Assembly: GCA_947461645.1 (NCBI GenBank)
Contig: CANHMN010000103.1
Span: forward strand, 1 to 6,408
Direction of reading: 5' to 3'
Length of the DNA: 6,408 nucleotides
Source: Chitinophagaceae bacterium
GTDB lineage: Bacteria > Bacteroidota > Bacteroidia > Chitinophagales > Chitinophagaceae
Below, piece after piece: positions 1 to 5,418 of this stretch. A model generated the notes under the pieces. That model was not told the DNA's origin, ran no database searches, and was given only the letters and a program-made list of their open reading frames with translations. Position numbers and translations under genes: made by a program. Within the stretch, counting starts at the first letter, position 1. Each line of letters starts with the position of its first letter.

Positions 1-1
1 A

Positions 2-715
2 CACCACACAAAATATTCTCATACAGATAATACGCTTTGTTTGCAACAGATCAATGCTTCACAGGAGCATGCTCATCAACAATTGAAAAATGCAAATTGG
101 TTGATTCTTACCCTAGGTTCAGCGTTTGCTTATCTGTTGCAAGATGGCAGTATCGTAGCCAATTGTCACAAAGTCCCAACTGATAAGTTCACCAAAAAAT
201 TATTCTCTTCTGTTGAAATTATTGATGCATTGAATAAAATGATTCAATCTTTGAAAGCATTCAATCCAGAACTTAATATCATTTTTACGATAAGTCCGGT
301 TAGGCATTTGCGTGATGGTTTTGTTGAGAACAACAGAAGTAAAGCTAATTTGATAACAGCGGTTGCTGCATTGACAGAGATTAATAATCACGTACATTAT
401 TTTCCAGCTTATGAATTGATTATAGATGACCTTAGGGATTATCGTTTTTTTGCTGAGGATATGGTTCATCCCAATTACCAGGCAACGCAATATGTTTGGG
501 AGAAGTTTGTGGAGTGCTGCATAGACGAATCTGATCGATCACTGATGAAAGAAATTTCACTTATCAGTATGGCTAGAAGGCACAGGGCATTTAATCCGCA
601 GTCTCAACAGCACCAAGCTTTTTTACAAACGCATCTTAATAAAACTATTGAGCTCAGTAAAAGAGCGCCTTATCTTGATTTTGCTGAAGAAATAAGTTAT
701 TTTGGTAATTCGTAG
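2..715 (+). CDS. GSCFA-domain protein, C-terminal part (5' end outside window)
   Basis: The reading frame is open from the left edge (codons start at base 2) to a TAG at 713-715, giving about 237 codons of a protein that is usually somewhat over 300 residues. A TTG at 41 is in frame, but codons upstream of it also fit the family, so I read this as a truncated gene and not as a start at 41. Family marks seen are a hydrophobic strand ending in TLGSAFAY, then ISPVRHLRDG, then FPAYELIIDDLRDYRFF, then AEDMVHPN. GSCFA proteins belong to the SGNH/GDSL hydrolase-like superfamily. The Asp and His of EDMVHP (codons at 458 and 467) match the position of the catalytic D-x-x-H pair there. The GSCFA motif that names the family would lie upstream of base 1. 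The substrate is unknown; an acyl- or acetyl-esterase role is an inference from the superfamily. No signal peptide can be judged. Confidence 0.85.
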   Translation, partial: HHTKYSHTDNTLCLQQINASQEHAHQQLKNANWLILTLGSAFAYLLQDGSIVANCHKVPTDKFTKKLFSSVEIIDALNKMIQSLKAFNPELNIIFTISPVRHLRDGFVENNRSKANLITAVAALTEINNHVHYFPAYELIIDDLRDYRFFAEDMVHPNYQATQYVWEKFVECCIDESDRSLMKEISLISMARRHRAFNPQSQQHQAFLQTHLNKTIELSKRAPYLDFAEEISYFGNS

Positions 716-731
716 TATTTTTTCCTAATTG

Positions 732-762
732 TTGTAATTCATCCGATAATTTCTGTAATTTC
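732..762 (+). promoter_or_regulatory. weak candidate Bacteroidota promoter for the repeat protein gene
   Basis: In the 82-bp AT-rich gap before the gene at 798, a TTG (732-734) is followed after 21 nt by TAATTTC (756-762). This partly matches the Bacteroidota sigma-ABfr pattern of TTTG about 19-21 nt upstream of TAnnTTTG. The last position of the -7 box does not match and the gap is AT-rich, so a chance match is quite possible. Confidence 0.25.
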
Positions 763-797
763 AAAATCATTTTAATAATTTTTTAAAATCAATCAAT

Positions 798-1487
798 ATG
801 AAGAAAATCTTTTTTAGTTTGTTTTCATTGGTTATTGCTTTTTCAGTAAATGCGCAACGTGCAAATAAATTAACCTTAGCAAACAACGGCGCAAGCATTA
901 CGCTTAGGTATCTCCTTGATCAGAATGTGGTTATTGACGTTAATCAGGATGGTACATTAGGGGAATGGGGAGTTGATAGGTATGCAAACAGGCCGGTTGA
1001 ATTTGTACAACGTAAACTAGATAAGTTTGATGGAAGAGTCGAGTATTACAATGAAAGTGAAAACGAGGCATTCAGAGGCAAAATAAAATTCATTGGTCGA
1101 ACCTTGATTACCTATTATGCCTCAACTGACCAGGATTTTCAGGTGGGTAAAATCAAAAGTATCGGAACTGCTAAATTCAATTACTACACCAATGCTGACG
1201 ATGCTATGCAGGCAGGTAAGTTAAAGATCGCGGGTTCTTTGAATTTCAGTTATTATAACTCTTATGAAAACCAGGCCTTAAAAGGAAAAGTGAAAAATGC
1301 CGGAAACGTGCCTGTAACTTATTACTCCTCATTTGATGATAATGTAATTGCAGGTAAAATTAAAAGTTTGAATGGTGGAGCTTACACTTATTATATTAAC
1401 AAGGAACAAAATTTCGCAAAGGGATCTCTTAAAACCGGTAGAATGATTCAGGTAATTAATGGGGTTACCTACTTTATAAAGAATTAA
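798..1487 (+). CDS. secreted protein of 23-residue tandem repeats, function unknown
   Basis: This 229-aa protein begins with a clear Sec signal peptide (MKKI, a hydrophobic run to about residue 17, probable cleavage near NAQ at 18-20), so it is periplasmic or exposed. Residues 21-70 form a lead-in containing the Asp-rich DVNQDGTLGEWG. From residue 94 to 208 there are five gap-free 23-residue units, each opening with GK[I/L/V]K, most with a Gly at unit position 7, and all with a Tyr-Tyr pair at 13-14 followed by acidic or Asn positions. A more diverged unit occupies 71-93. The C-terminus (209-229) caps the array with GSLKTG and NGVTYF. The pattern suggests repeating beta-hairpins. MORN repeats have the same length but a different consensus. 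I recall similar secreted repeat proteins from other Bacteroidota but know no assigned function. The ATG at 798 is chosen because it is followed directly by the signal peptide. No cysteine lipobox is present. The gene is probably monocistronic, as a terminator follows it. Confidence 0.85.
   Translation: MKKIFFSLFSLVIAFSVNAQRANKLTLANNGASITLRYLLDQNVVIDVNQDGTLGEWGVDRYANRPVEFVQRKLDKFDGRVEYYNESENEAFRGKIKFIGRTLITYYASTDQDFQVGKIKSIGTAKFNYYTNADDAMQAGKLKIAGSLNFSYYNSYENQALKGKVKNAGNVPVTYYSSFDDNVIAGKIKSLNGGAYTYYINKEQNFAKGSLKTGRMIQVINGVTYFIKN
1008..1421 (+). repeat. six in-frame 69-bp coding repeats (23 aa each)
   Basis: The units start at 1008 (diverged), 1077, 1146, 1215, 1284 and 1353. The protein consensus is GK-I-K-x-x-G then about five variable residues, then YY, then a polar/acidic stretch. 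No insertions or deletions separate the five best units. The DNA copies have diverged far more than the protein pattern, which indicates an old, selected array and not a recent slippage expansion. Confidence 0.85.
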
Positions 1488-1504
1488 TTTTTTGATGTTG
1501 AAAA

Positions 1505-1544
1505 AATTAAATAGCCCACCATTGAAATGGTGGGCTATTTAATT
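1505..1544. terminator. bidirectional hairpin terminator between convergent genes
   Basis: Arms 1505-1522 and 1527-1544 are perfect reverse complements (18 bp, core TAGCCCACCAT/ATGGTGGGCTA) around a 4-nt loop. On the minus strand the hairpin is followed directly by a T-run (complement of the A-run at 1501-1504 and the As before it), which makes a canonical intrinsic terminator for miaE. On the plus strand the 3' arm itself ends in ATTTAATT, a weaker U-rich end serving the gene that stops at 1487. The 10-mer TGGGCTATTT recurs at 1550-1559. Confidence 0.85.
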
Positions 1545-1563
1545 AATGTTGGGCTATTTTGTA

Positions 1564-2178
1564 TTAATGTATTCTGTCTCCTCTTACTTCAGTACTATTC
1601 ATCAATTCTTTTTCAAATTTTAACCATTCGGTCCATCTGTCGCGGGTTTTCTTTTTGCCAATGTAATGTTCAGCCAATGTGATAAAAAGTGTGTAATGTC
1701 CGGCTTCGCTTTCCATAAATTTTCTGTAGAATTTTCTCATGTAGGCATCTTCCATTCCTTCGCTTAGTCTTTTGAATCTTTCGCAGCTTCTTGCTTCTAT
1801 CAATGCCATAGTGAGCATTTGGTCAAGAAAGCGTTCGTCAGGACTGCCACCTTTTTTCTGAAAGTCAATTAGTTTGTTTACATAGATGTCTTTTCTCTGT
1901 CTGCCCAATTGCAGTCCTCTTTTGGTTAATTCAGCAAGTACCAACCTGAAATGGCCCCATTCTTCGGTTACAATTGGACTGAGTTCCTGCACAAGCATTT
2001 CTTTTTCTGGATTTTTTTGAATCAAAGAAATACAGGTAGTTGCAGCTTTTTGCTCACAATATGCATGGTCTGTTAAGATGTCTTCAAGTTTTATTTCTGC
2101 CAGATTAACCCATCTTGGATCTGTGGGAAGTTGCAGTCCAAGGATATTACGGGTGTGTTCGCTTAATTCCTTTTCCAT
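1564..2178 (-). CDS. miaE: tRNA-(ms2io6A)-hydroxylase, MiaE-like di-iron enzyme
   Basis: MiaE uses a non-heme di-iron centre and O2 to hydroxylate the isopentenyl group of ms2i6A at tRNA position 37 in the cytoplasm. From the ATG at 2178 the product is 204 aa, close to the usual family length. Seen in order are LPTDPRWVNL, DHAYCEQKAA, EEWGHF, RGLQLGRQRKDIY, LIEARSCERF and ESEAGHY. These supply the expected carboxylate and His ligands: Glu42, Glu73 with His76 (E-x-x-H), Glu128, and Glu158 with His161 (E-x-x-H). The set is complete, so the enzyme is probably active. The frame stays open upstream to an ATG at 2253 (229 aa), but the added 25 residues look unlike the family and would leave only about 40 bp to the divergent gene, so I prefer 2178. 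The gene stands alone, between a divergent acylase gene and the terminator at 1505-1544. Confidence 0.9.
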   Translation of the reverse strand: MEKELSEHTRNILGLQLPTDPRWVNLAEIKLEDILTDHAYCEQKAATTCISLIQKNPEKEMLVQELSPIVTEEWGHFRLVLAELTKRGLQLGRQRKDIYVNKLIDFQKKGGSPDERFLDQMLTMALIEARSCERFKRLSEGMEDAYMRKFYRKFMESEAGHYTLFITLAEHYIGKKKTRDRWTEWLKFEKELMNSTEVRGDRIH

Positions 2179-2221
2179 AGTGAATTTTGTTGTCTGGAAT
2201 TTTTGTTTATTTGAACCGTAA

Positions 2222-2235
2222 GTTAATAAATTAAC
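2222..2235. repeat. 14-bp palindrome, possible operator
   Basis: GTTAAT-AA-ATTAAC has perfect 6-bp arms. If miaE starts at 2178 it lies about 45 bp upstream of that start and about 60 bp before the acylase gene, inside the divergent control region. AT-only arms of this length can arise by chance in DNA of this composition. Confidence 0.3.
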
Positions 2236-2238
2236 AGC

Positions 2239-2267
2239 TTGCTGTCTGCCCATTTTACCTATTTTTC
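2239..2267 (+). promoter_or_regulatory. candidate Bacteroidota promoter for the acylase gene
   Basis: TTG at 2239-2241 and TATTTTTC at 2260-2267 are separated by 18 nt. The second box matches TAnnTTTG at all but the last position. Transcription would start near 2274, giving a leader of about 20 nt before the ATG at 2295. The evidence is motif similarity only. Confidence 0.3.
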
Positions 2268-2294
2268 TTTACTTTACATTCTATTCAATTGCTT

Positions 2295-4739
2295 ATGAGA
2301 TTTATCCTATTGTTTCTTTCTGCTGCTGTTACTTCAGGGCTTTGTTTTATTTTAGATACTCAGGTTTTGTTGCCTGCTCCATTGGGAAAATTATTGAGTC
2401 CGCAAGAAGGCATATGGCAAAATGCTGATCCTATTGATAAAAATTACAGCGCCGATTTAAAGTTTTCCGATTTAAAGGGAAAGGTTGATGTTTATTTTGA
2501 TGAGCGATTGGTTCCCCACATTTTTGCTGAGCAGGAAAATGATGCCTATTTCGTTCAAGGATATCTTCATGCCAAATTTCGCTTATGGCAAATGGAGCTT
2601 CAGGTATTGTCTGCTGCAGGAAGGGCGAGTGAAGTTGTTGGGGAAATTGCCATTAATCATGACCGTGAGTTCAGGAGGTTAGGTATGGTGTATGCCGCCG
2701 AAAATTCTTTGCAAGTTATAGAAAAGGATGAGGAAACCAAATTCGCTTTGGATGCTTATACTTCCGGAATTAATGCTTACGTAAAATCATTGACCAACAG
2801 CAGTCTTCCGCTAGAATACAAATTGTTGGGCTATCGCCCAGAGTTGTGGACTAATTTAAAGACAGCACTTTTCTTAAAGTACATGTCGTTTGATCTTTCC
2901 GGTTATGAGAATGATTTTGAAATGACCAACGCAAAGCATTATTTCAGCAAATCCCAATTTGATTTGTTGTTTCCCAGTTACCAAGATTCCGTAGATCCTG
3001 TAATTCCCACAAATATGCCTATGGCAGTTGCAAAAGCAGTTTCCACTGCACCTCTTTTTGCAGATTCCATTTATTTTGATTTTATGAAGTCAACTGTGGC
3101 AATGTCACAGGAGTTTAATAAGCCCAATCCTTCGAACGGCAGCAACAATTGGGTGCTCTCTGGTAAAAGAACCAAAAGTGGAGCGCCGATACTTTGTAAT
3201 GATCCTCATTTAGGATTGAATTTGCCTTCTTTGTGGTATGAAATGCAAATCAGTGTTCCGCAATTCAATGCCTATGGAGTAAGCTTTCCTGGTGCGCCAA
3301 GCATTATCATTGGATTTAATGACAGTTGCGCGTTTGGCTTCACCAATGGCGGAAGAGATGTGAGAGATTACTATGAAATAAAATTCAAGGATGAAAGCAA
3401 GCAGGAATATTGGTTCGATAGTTCATGGAAAAAAACAACACTTAGGATTGAAACCATAAAAATTAAAGGCAAGCCTGACTTAATTGATACTGTTGCTTAT
3501 ACATTATTCGGCCCCGTTATGTATGACGCTTCATTCCAGGGAAAATACAAAGGAATGAATGCGAATTATGCTGTTAAATGGTCGGCACATGATTCAACCA
3601 ATGAAATGAAATTGTTTTATTTGTTGAACAGATCCAAAAATTACCTTGATTATGTTCGTGCAGCAAGGTATTTGAAAACGCCCGGTCAAAATATAGTTTT
3701 TGCCTGTAAGAATGGCGACATAGCCATCAGAACCCAAGGAAAGTTTCCGGCAAAATGGAAGGGACAGGGAGATTTTATCATGCCCGGTTTTGACAGCAGT
3801 TATCTTTGGCAAGGGTATATTCCTGCAGATGAAACACCTTATCAATTTAATCCTGATACCGGCTATGTGAGCAGTGCCAATCAACGACCTGTTGATACAA
3901 CCTATCCTTATTATCTGGGAAGAAATTATCCATTGGCCAGAGGCCTATATTTAAATAGAGCACTTTCACAAACCTACAATGCAACAGCATCTGACATGAT
4001 GAAGTTACAATTAAGCAACTATGATATTTTTGCATCAATGGCTGTGCCCCTTTTGTTACAGAACGTGAATGACTCTTTCTTAAACAGCAATGAGAGAAAA
4101 TACCTGAGCGAACTCAAAAAGTGGAATTACAGTAACGAAGCTCAATCTATTGCAGCTACTTTTTTTCAAATTGCCTGGCGCGCTTTAAAAGATACTGTAT
4201 ATAATGACGAATATGCAATGGCTCCTCCATTTACGCAAAAGCCTTACCGCAGCACTTTATTGGAAGCATTGCTTAAAGACACTGCCTACCTTTTTGTAGA
4301 TGATATTCATACTTCAAAAAAAGAAACCTTACAAGAGATTTCAATGGCCGCTTTCAAAAAAGCAGTTGTTAAATGCGATGAGCTTGCTATGGAGAACAAA
4401 TTGCAATGGGGTTATTACAAGGATACACGCATCAGTCACCTGTTGAAATTGCCAAGCTTTAGTGTGAGTGAACTATTCATTGGTGGCGGTGAAGATGTGT
4501 TGAATGCCTCACAATCCGATCATGGTCCAAGTTGGAAAATGATTGTAAGTCTTACATCTGAAACAGAGGCTTATGGCATTTATCCCGGCGGGCAGGAAGG
4601 TAATCCAGGTAGTTATTATTATGACAATGCTATCAACAGTTGGGCCGAAGGAAAATATTACAAATTGTGGGTAATGAAGCTCTCAGAAAAGAATGATTCA
4701 AAAGTAAAATGGACAATGCATTTTGATAGTAAAAATTAA
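2295..4739 (+). CDS. penicillin acylase family (S45) Ntn-hydrolase precursor
   Basis: The product is an 814-aa precursor of the penicillin/acyl-homoserine-lactone acylase family, which cleaves amide bonds after self-processing into alpha and beta chains. Residues 1-20 are hydrophobic and act as a signal peptide or anchor, so the enzyme is probably periplasmic. The alpha-chain region carries the family's PHIFAE and GYLHAKFRLWQME. The processing site lies in NGSNNWVLSG: cleavage before Ser283 (codon 3141-3143) would create the N-terminal nucleophile. DPHL and LPSLWYEM follow, then SSANQRP with Asn529 at the oxyanion position, and an Arg near 549 matching the catalytic Arg of penicillin G acylase. 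The C-terminal part has the expected GGGEDVLNAS, HGPSWKM and PGGQEGNPGS. All key residues are present, so activity is likely, but the substrate (beta-lactam side chain, acyl-homoserine lactone, N-acyl amino acid or other) cannot be told. I chose ATG 2295 over the in-frame TTG at 2289. No Shine-Dalgarno is visible. Confidence 0.92.
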   Translation: MRFILLFLSAAVTSGLCFILDTQVLLPAPLGKLLSPQEGIWQNADPIDKNYSADLKFSDLKGKVDVYFDERLVPHIFAEQENDAYFVQGYLHAKFRLWQMELQVLSAAGRASEVVGEIAINHDREFRRLGMVYAAENSLQVIEKDEETKFALDAYTSGINAYVKSLTNSSLPLEYKLLGYRPELWTNLKTALFLKYMSFDLSGYENDFEMTNAKHYFSKSQFDLLFPSYQDSVDPVIPTNMPMAVAKAVSTAPLFADSIYFDFMKSTVAMSQEFNKPNPSNGSNNWVLSGKRTKSGAPILCNDPHLGLNLPSLWYEMQISVPQFNAYGVSFPGAPSIIIGFNDSCAFGFTNGGRDVRDYYEIKFKDESKQEYWFDSSWKKTTLRIETIKIKGKPDLIDTVAYTLFGPVMYDASFQGKYKGMNANYAVKWSAHDSTNEMKLFYLLNRSKNYLDYVRAARYLKTPGQNIVFACKNGDIAIRTQGKFPAKWKGQGDFIMPGFDSSYLWQGYIPADETPYQFNPDTGYVSSANQRPVDTTYPYYLGRNYPLARGLYLNRALSQTYNATASDMMKLQLSNYDIFASMAVPLLLQNVNDSFLNSNERKYLSELKKWNYSNEAQSIAATFFQIAWRALKDTVYNDEYAMAPPFTQKPYRSTLLEALLKDTAYLFVDDIHTSKKETLQEISMAAFKKAVVKCDELAMENKLQWGYYKDTRISHLLKLPSFSVSELFIGGGEDVLNASQSDHGPSWKMIVSLTSETEAYGIYPGGQEGNPGSYYYDNAINSWAEGKYYKLWVMKLSEKNDSKVKWTMHFDSKN

Positions 4740-4764
4740 AAATTAAAAAGTAAAAAGTAAAAAT

Positions 4765-4784
4765 AGCTTGCTGTAAAGCAGGTT
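4765..4784 (+). other. GNRA-loop hairpin in copy 1
   Basis: AGCTTGCT pairs with AGCAGGTT (8 bp including two G-T wobbles) around the loop GTAA. The wobbles pair only in the plus-strand transcript, since the opposite strand would have A-C mismatches, so any RNA role would be on the + strand. Confidence 0.5.
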
Positions 4785-4829
4785 TAGAAATATCAAAATA
4801 TCATAACCATTACAAAACTCATACTAATT

Positions 4830-4851
4830 CCCCTCTCACTTGGGAGAGGGG
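4830..4851. other. 8-bp GC-rich hairpin in copy 1, not a terminator
   Basis: CCCCTCTC and GAGAGGGG pair perfectly around ACTTGG. No T-run follows on either strand, so it does not look like an intrinsic terminator. It could stabilise an mRNA 3' end or simply mark the repeat family. Confidence 0.6.
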
Positions 4852-4903
4852 TTAGGGGTTAGGCGAAAAAAATTAAAAAGTAAAAATTAAAAAGTAAGAA
4901 AAT

Positions 4904-4923
4904 AGCTTGCTGCAAAGCAGGTT
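4904..4923 (+). other. GNRA-loop hairpin in copy 2
   Basis: The 8-bp stem with two wobbles is the same as in copy 1, but the loop is GCAA instead of GTAA. Both loops fit GNRA. An outer T-A pair (4903/4924) is possible here and not in copy 1. Confidence 0.5.
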
Positions 4924-4968
4924 AAGAAACATCAAAATATCATAACATTTACAATTCTTACACTAATT

Positions 4969-4990
4969 CCCCTCTCACTTGGGAGAGGGG
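4969..4990. other. 8-bp GC-rich hairpin in copy 2, not a terminator
   Basis: All 22 bases are identical to the hairpin in copy 1, including the loop. As there, no T-run follows on either strand. Confidence 0.6.
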
Positions 4991-5037
4991 CTAGGGGTGA
5001 GGTGAAAAAAAAGTAAAAACCTAAAATTAAAAACTAA

Positions 5038-5391
5038 ATGAAATTTATAGTTACCTTATTATTAATGTCAATTCTTGCTTTCTCTGCCTGTTTATTCATG
5101 CCTTGGTGGAGTATTGCCATCACTTCTTTTTTGGTTGGAGTGTTTATACCTCAAAAGAAAGGAATTGCTTTTCTTTCAGGCTTTCTGTCACTTTTTTTAC
5201 TTTGGCTGGGATTAACTTTTTGGATAAGTCACCAAAACAATGATATTCTTGCTCACCGAATTTCTCTACTGATTTTGAAAAAGGACAGTCCATTGTTGCT
5301 AATGCTTCTTACTGCGCTGATAGGTGGTCTAGTTAGCGGTATGGCAGCTCTAACTGGCTCCTTGATGAGAACTTTCTCATCTCAAAAATAA
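5038..5391 (+). CDS. small four-helix inner-membrane protein, function unknown
   Basis: This 117-aa, strongly hydrophobic protein has probable membrane helices at about 3-20, 24-38, 43-63 and 84-109. A basic QKK turn sits between helices 2 and 3, and a polar segment (about 64-83, SHQNNDILAHR) lies between helices 3 and 4. The last helix is Gly/Ala-rich (IGGLVSGMAALTGSLM), which suggests tight helix packing. No catalytic motif is visible. FSAC at 15-18 resembles a lipobox, but hydrophobic sequence follows it, so I do not call a lipoprotein. I do not recognise a named family, though small proteins of this type are common as hypotheticals in Bacteroidota. The start is ATG 5038 directly after A-rich DNA, with no Shine-Dalgarno. 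The next gene begins 27 bp downstream on the same strand, so the two are probably co-transcribed. Confidence 0.75.
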   Translation: MKFIVTLLLMSILAFSACLFMPWWSIAITSFLVGVFIPQKKGIAFLSGFLSLFLLWLGLTFWISHQNNDILAHRISLLILKKDSPLLLMLLTALIGGLVSGMAALTGSLMRTFSSQK

Positions 5392-5418
5392 TCTCCTTTA
5401 ATCTGCTTAATTTATTTT

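Larger units (their letters stand above)
4764..4872 (+). repeat. structured intergenic element, copy 1
   Basis: This is the first of two 109-nt copies repeating at 139 bp. It has a GTAA-capped hairpin (4765-4784), an AT-rich linker containing ATCAAAATATCATAAC, a strong hairpin CCCCTCTC-ACTTGG-GAGAGGGG (4830-4851), then a G-rich tail (TTAGGGGTTAGG) and an A-run. A-rich DNA made of AAAAAGT/AAAAATT steps flanks it at 4737-4763 and 4873-4902. No ORF was found in it. From memory, the CCCCTCTC...GAGAGGGG plus TAGGGGTGAGG motif resembles a dispersed intergenic repeat common in Bacteroidota genomes. Confidence 0.85.
4903..5011 (+). repeat. structured intergenic element, copy 2
   Basis: This copy aligns to copy 1 without gaps over 109 nt, with about 12 hand-counted differences (roughly 89% identity). 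The differences cluster in the linker (six in about 20 nt) and the tail. The stems of the first hairpin and the whole 22-nt second hairpin are unchanged. The tail reads CTAGGGGTGAGGTG followed by an A-run, and A-rich DNA (5012-5037) continues up to the next start codon. Confidence 0.85.

Noticed and set aside
200..490. Minus-strand open frame of 96 codons
   Set aside because: It lies antisense inside the GSCFA-family frame, its translation has no family resemblance, and it is Cys/Asn-rich as expected of a shadow frame.
716..797. Terminator or small gene between the first two genes
   Set aside because: The gap is AT-rich with T-runs, but I found no hairpin with a GC stem and no credible open frame.
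2337..2348. Lipobox-like SGLC in the acylase signal region
   Set aside because: The residue before Cys is Leu, where Gly, Ala or Ser is required, and hydrophobic sequence continues past the Cys.
2485..2682. Plus-strand 65-codon open frame
   Set aside because: It is out of frame within the acylase gene, whose PHIFAE and GYLHAKFRLWQME motifs lie in the other frame here.
3594..4038. Two minus-strand open frames (3594-3884, 3847-4038)
   Set aside because: Both are antisense to the well-conserved beta-chain region of the acylase and show no domain-like sequence.
4830..4851. Intrinsic terminator after the acylase gene
   Set aside because: The hairpin is strong, but the plus strand continues TTAGGGG and the minus strand AATTAGTA, with no U-run either way.
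4764..5011. CRISPR-like array
   Set aside because: There are only two units, the repeated segment is 109 nt, and the spacers are low-complexity A-rich DNA, so it lacks short repeats with unique spacers.
5080..5097. FSAC lipobox in the small membrane protein
   Set aside because: The -3 residue is Phe and further membrane helices follow, so a polytopic protein fits better than a lipoprotein.
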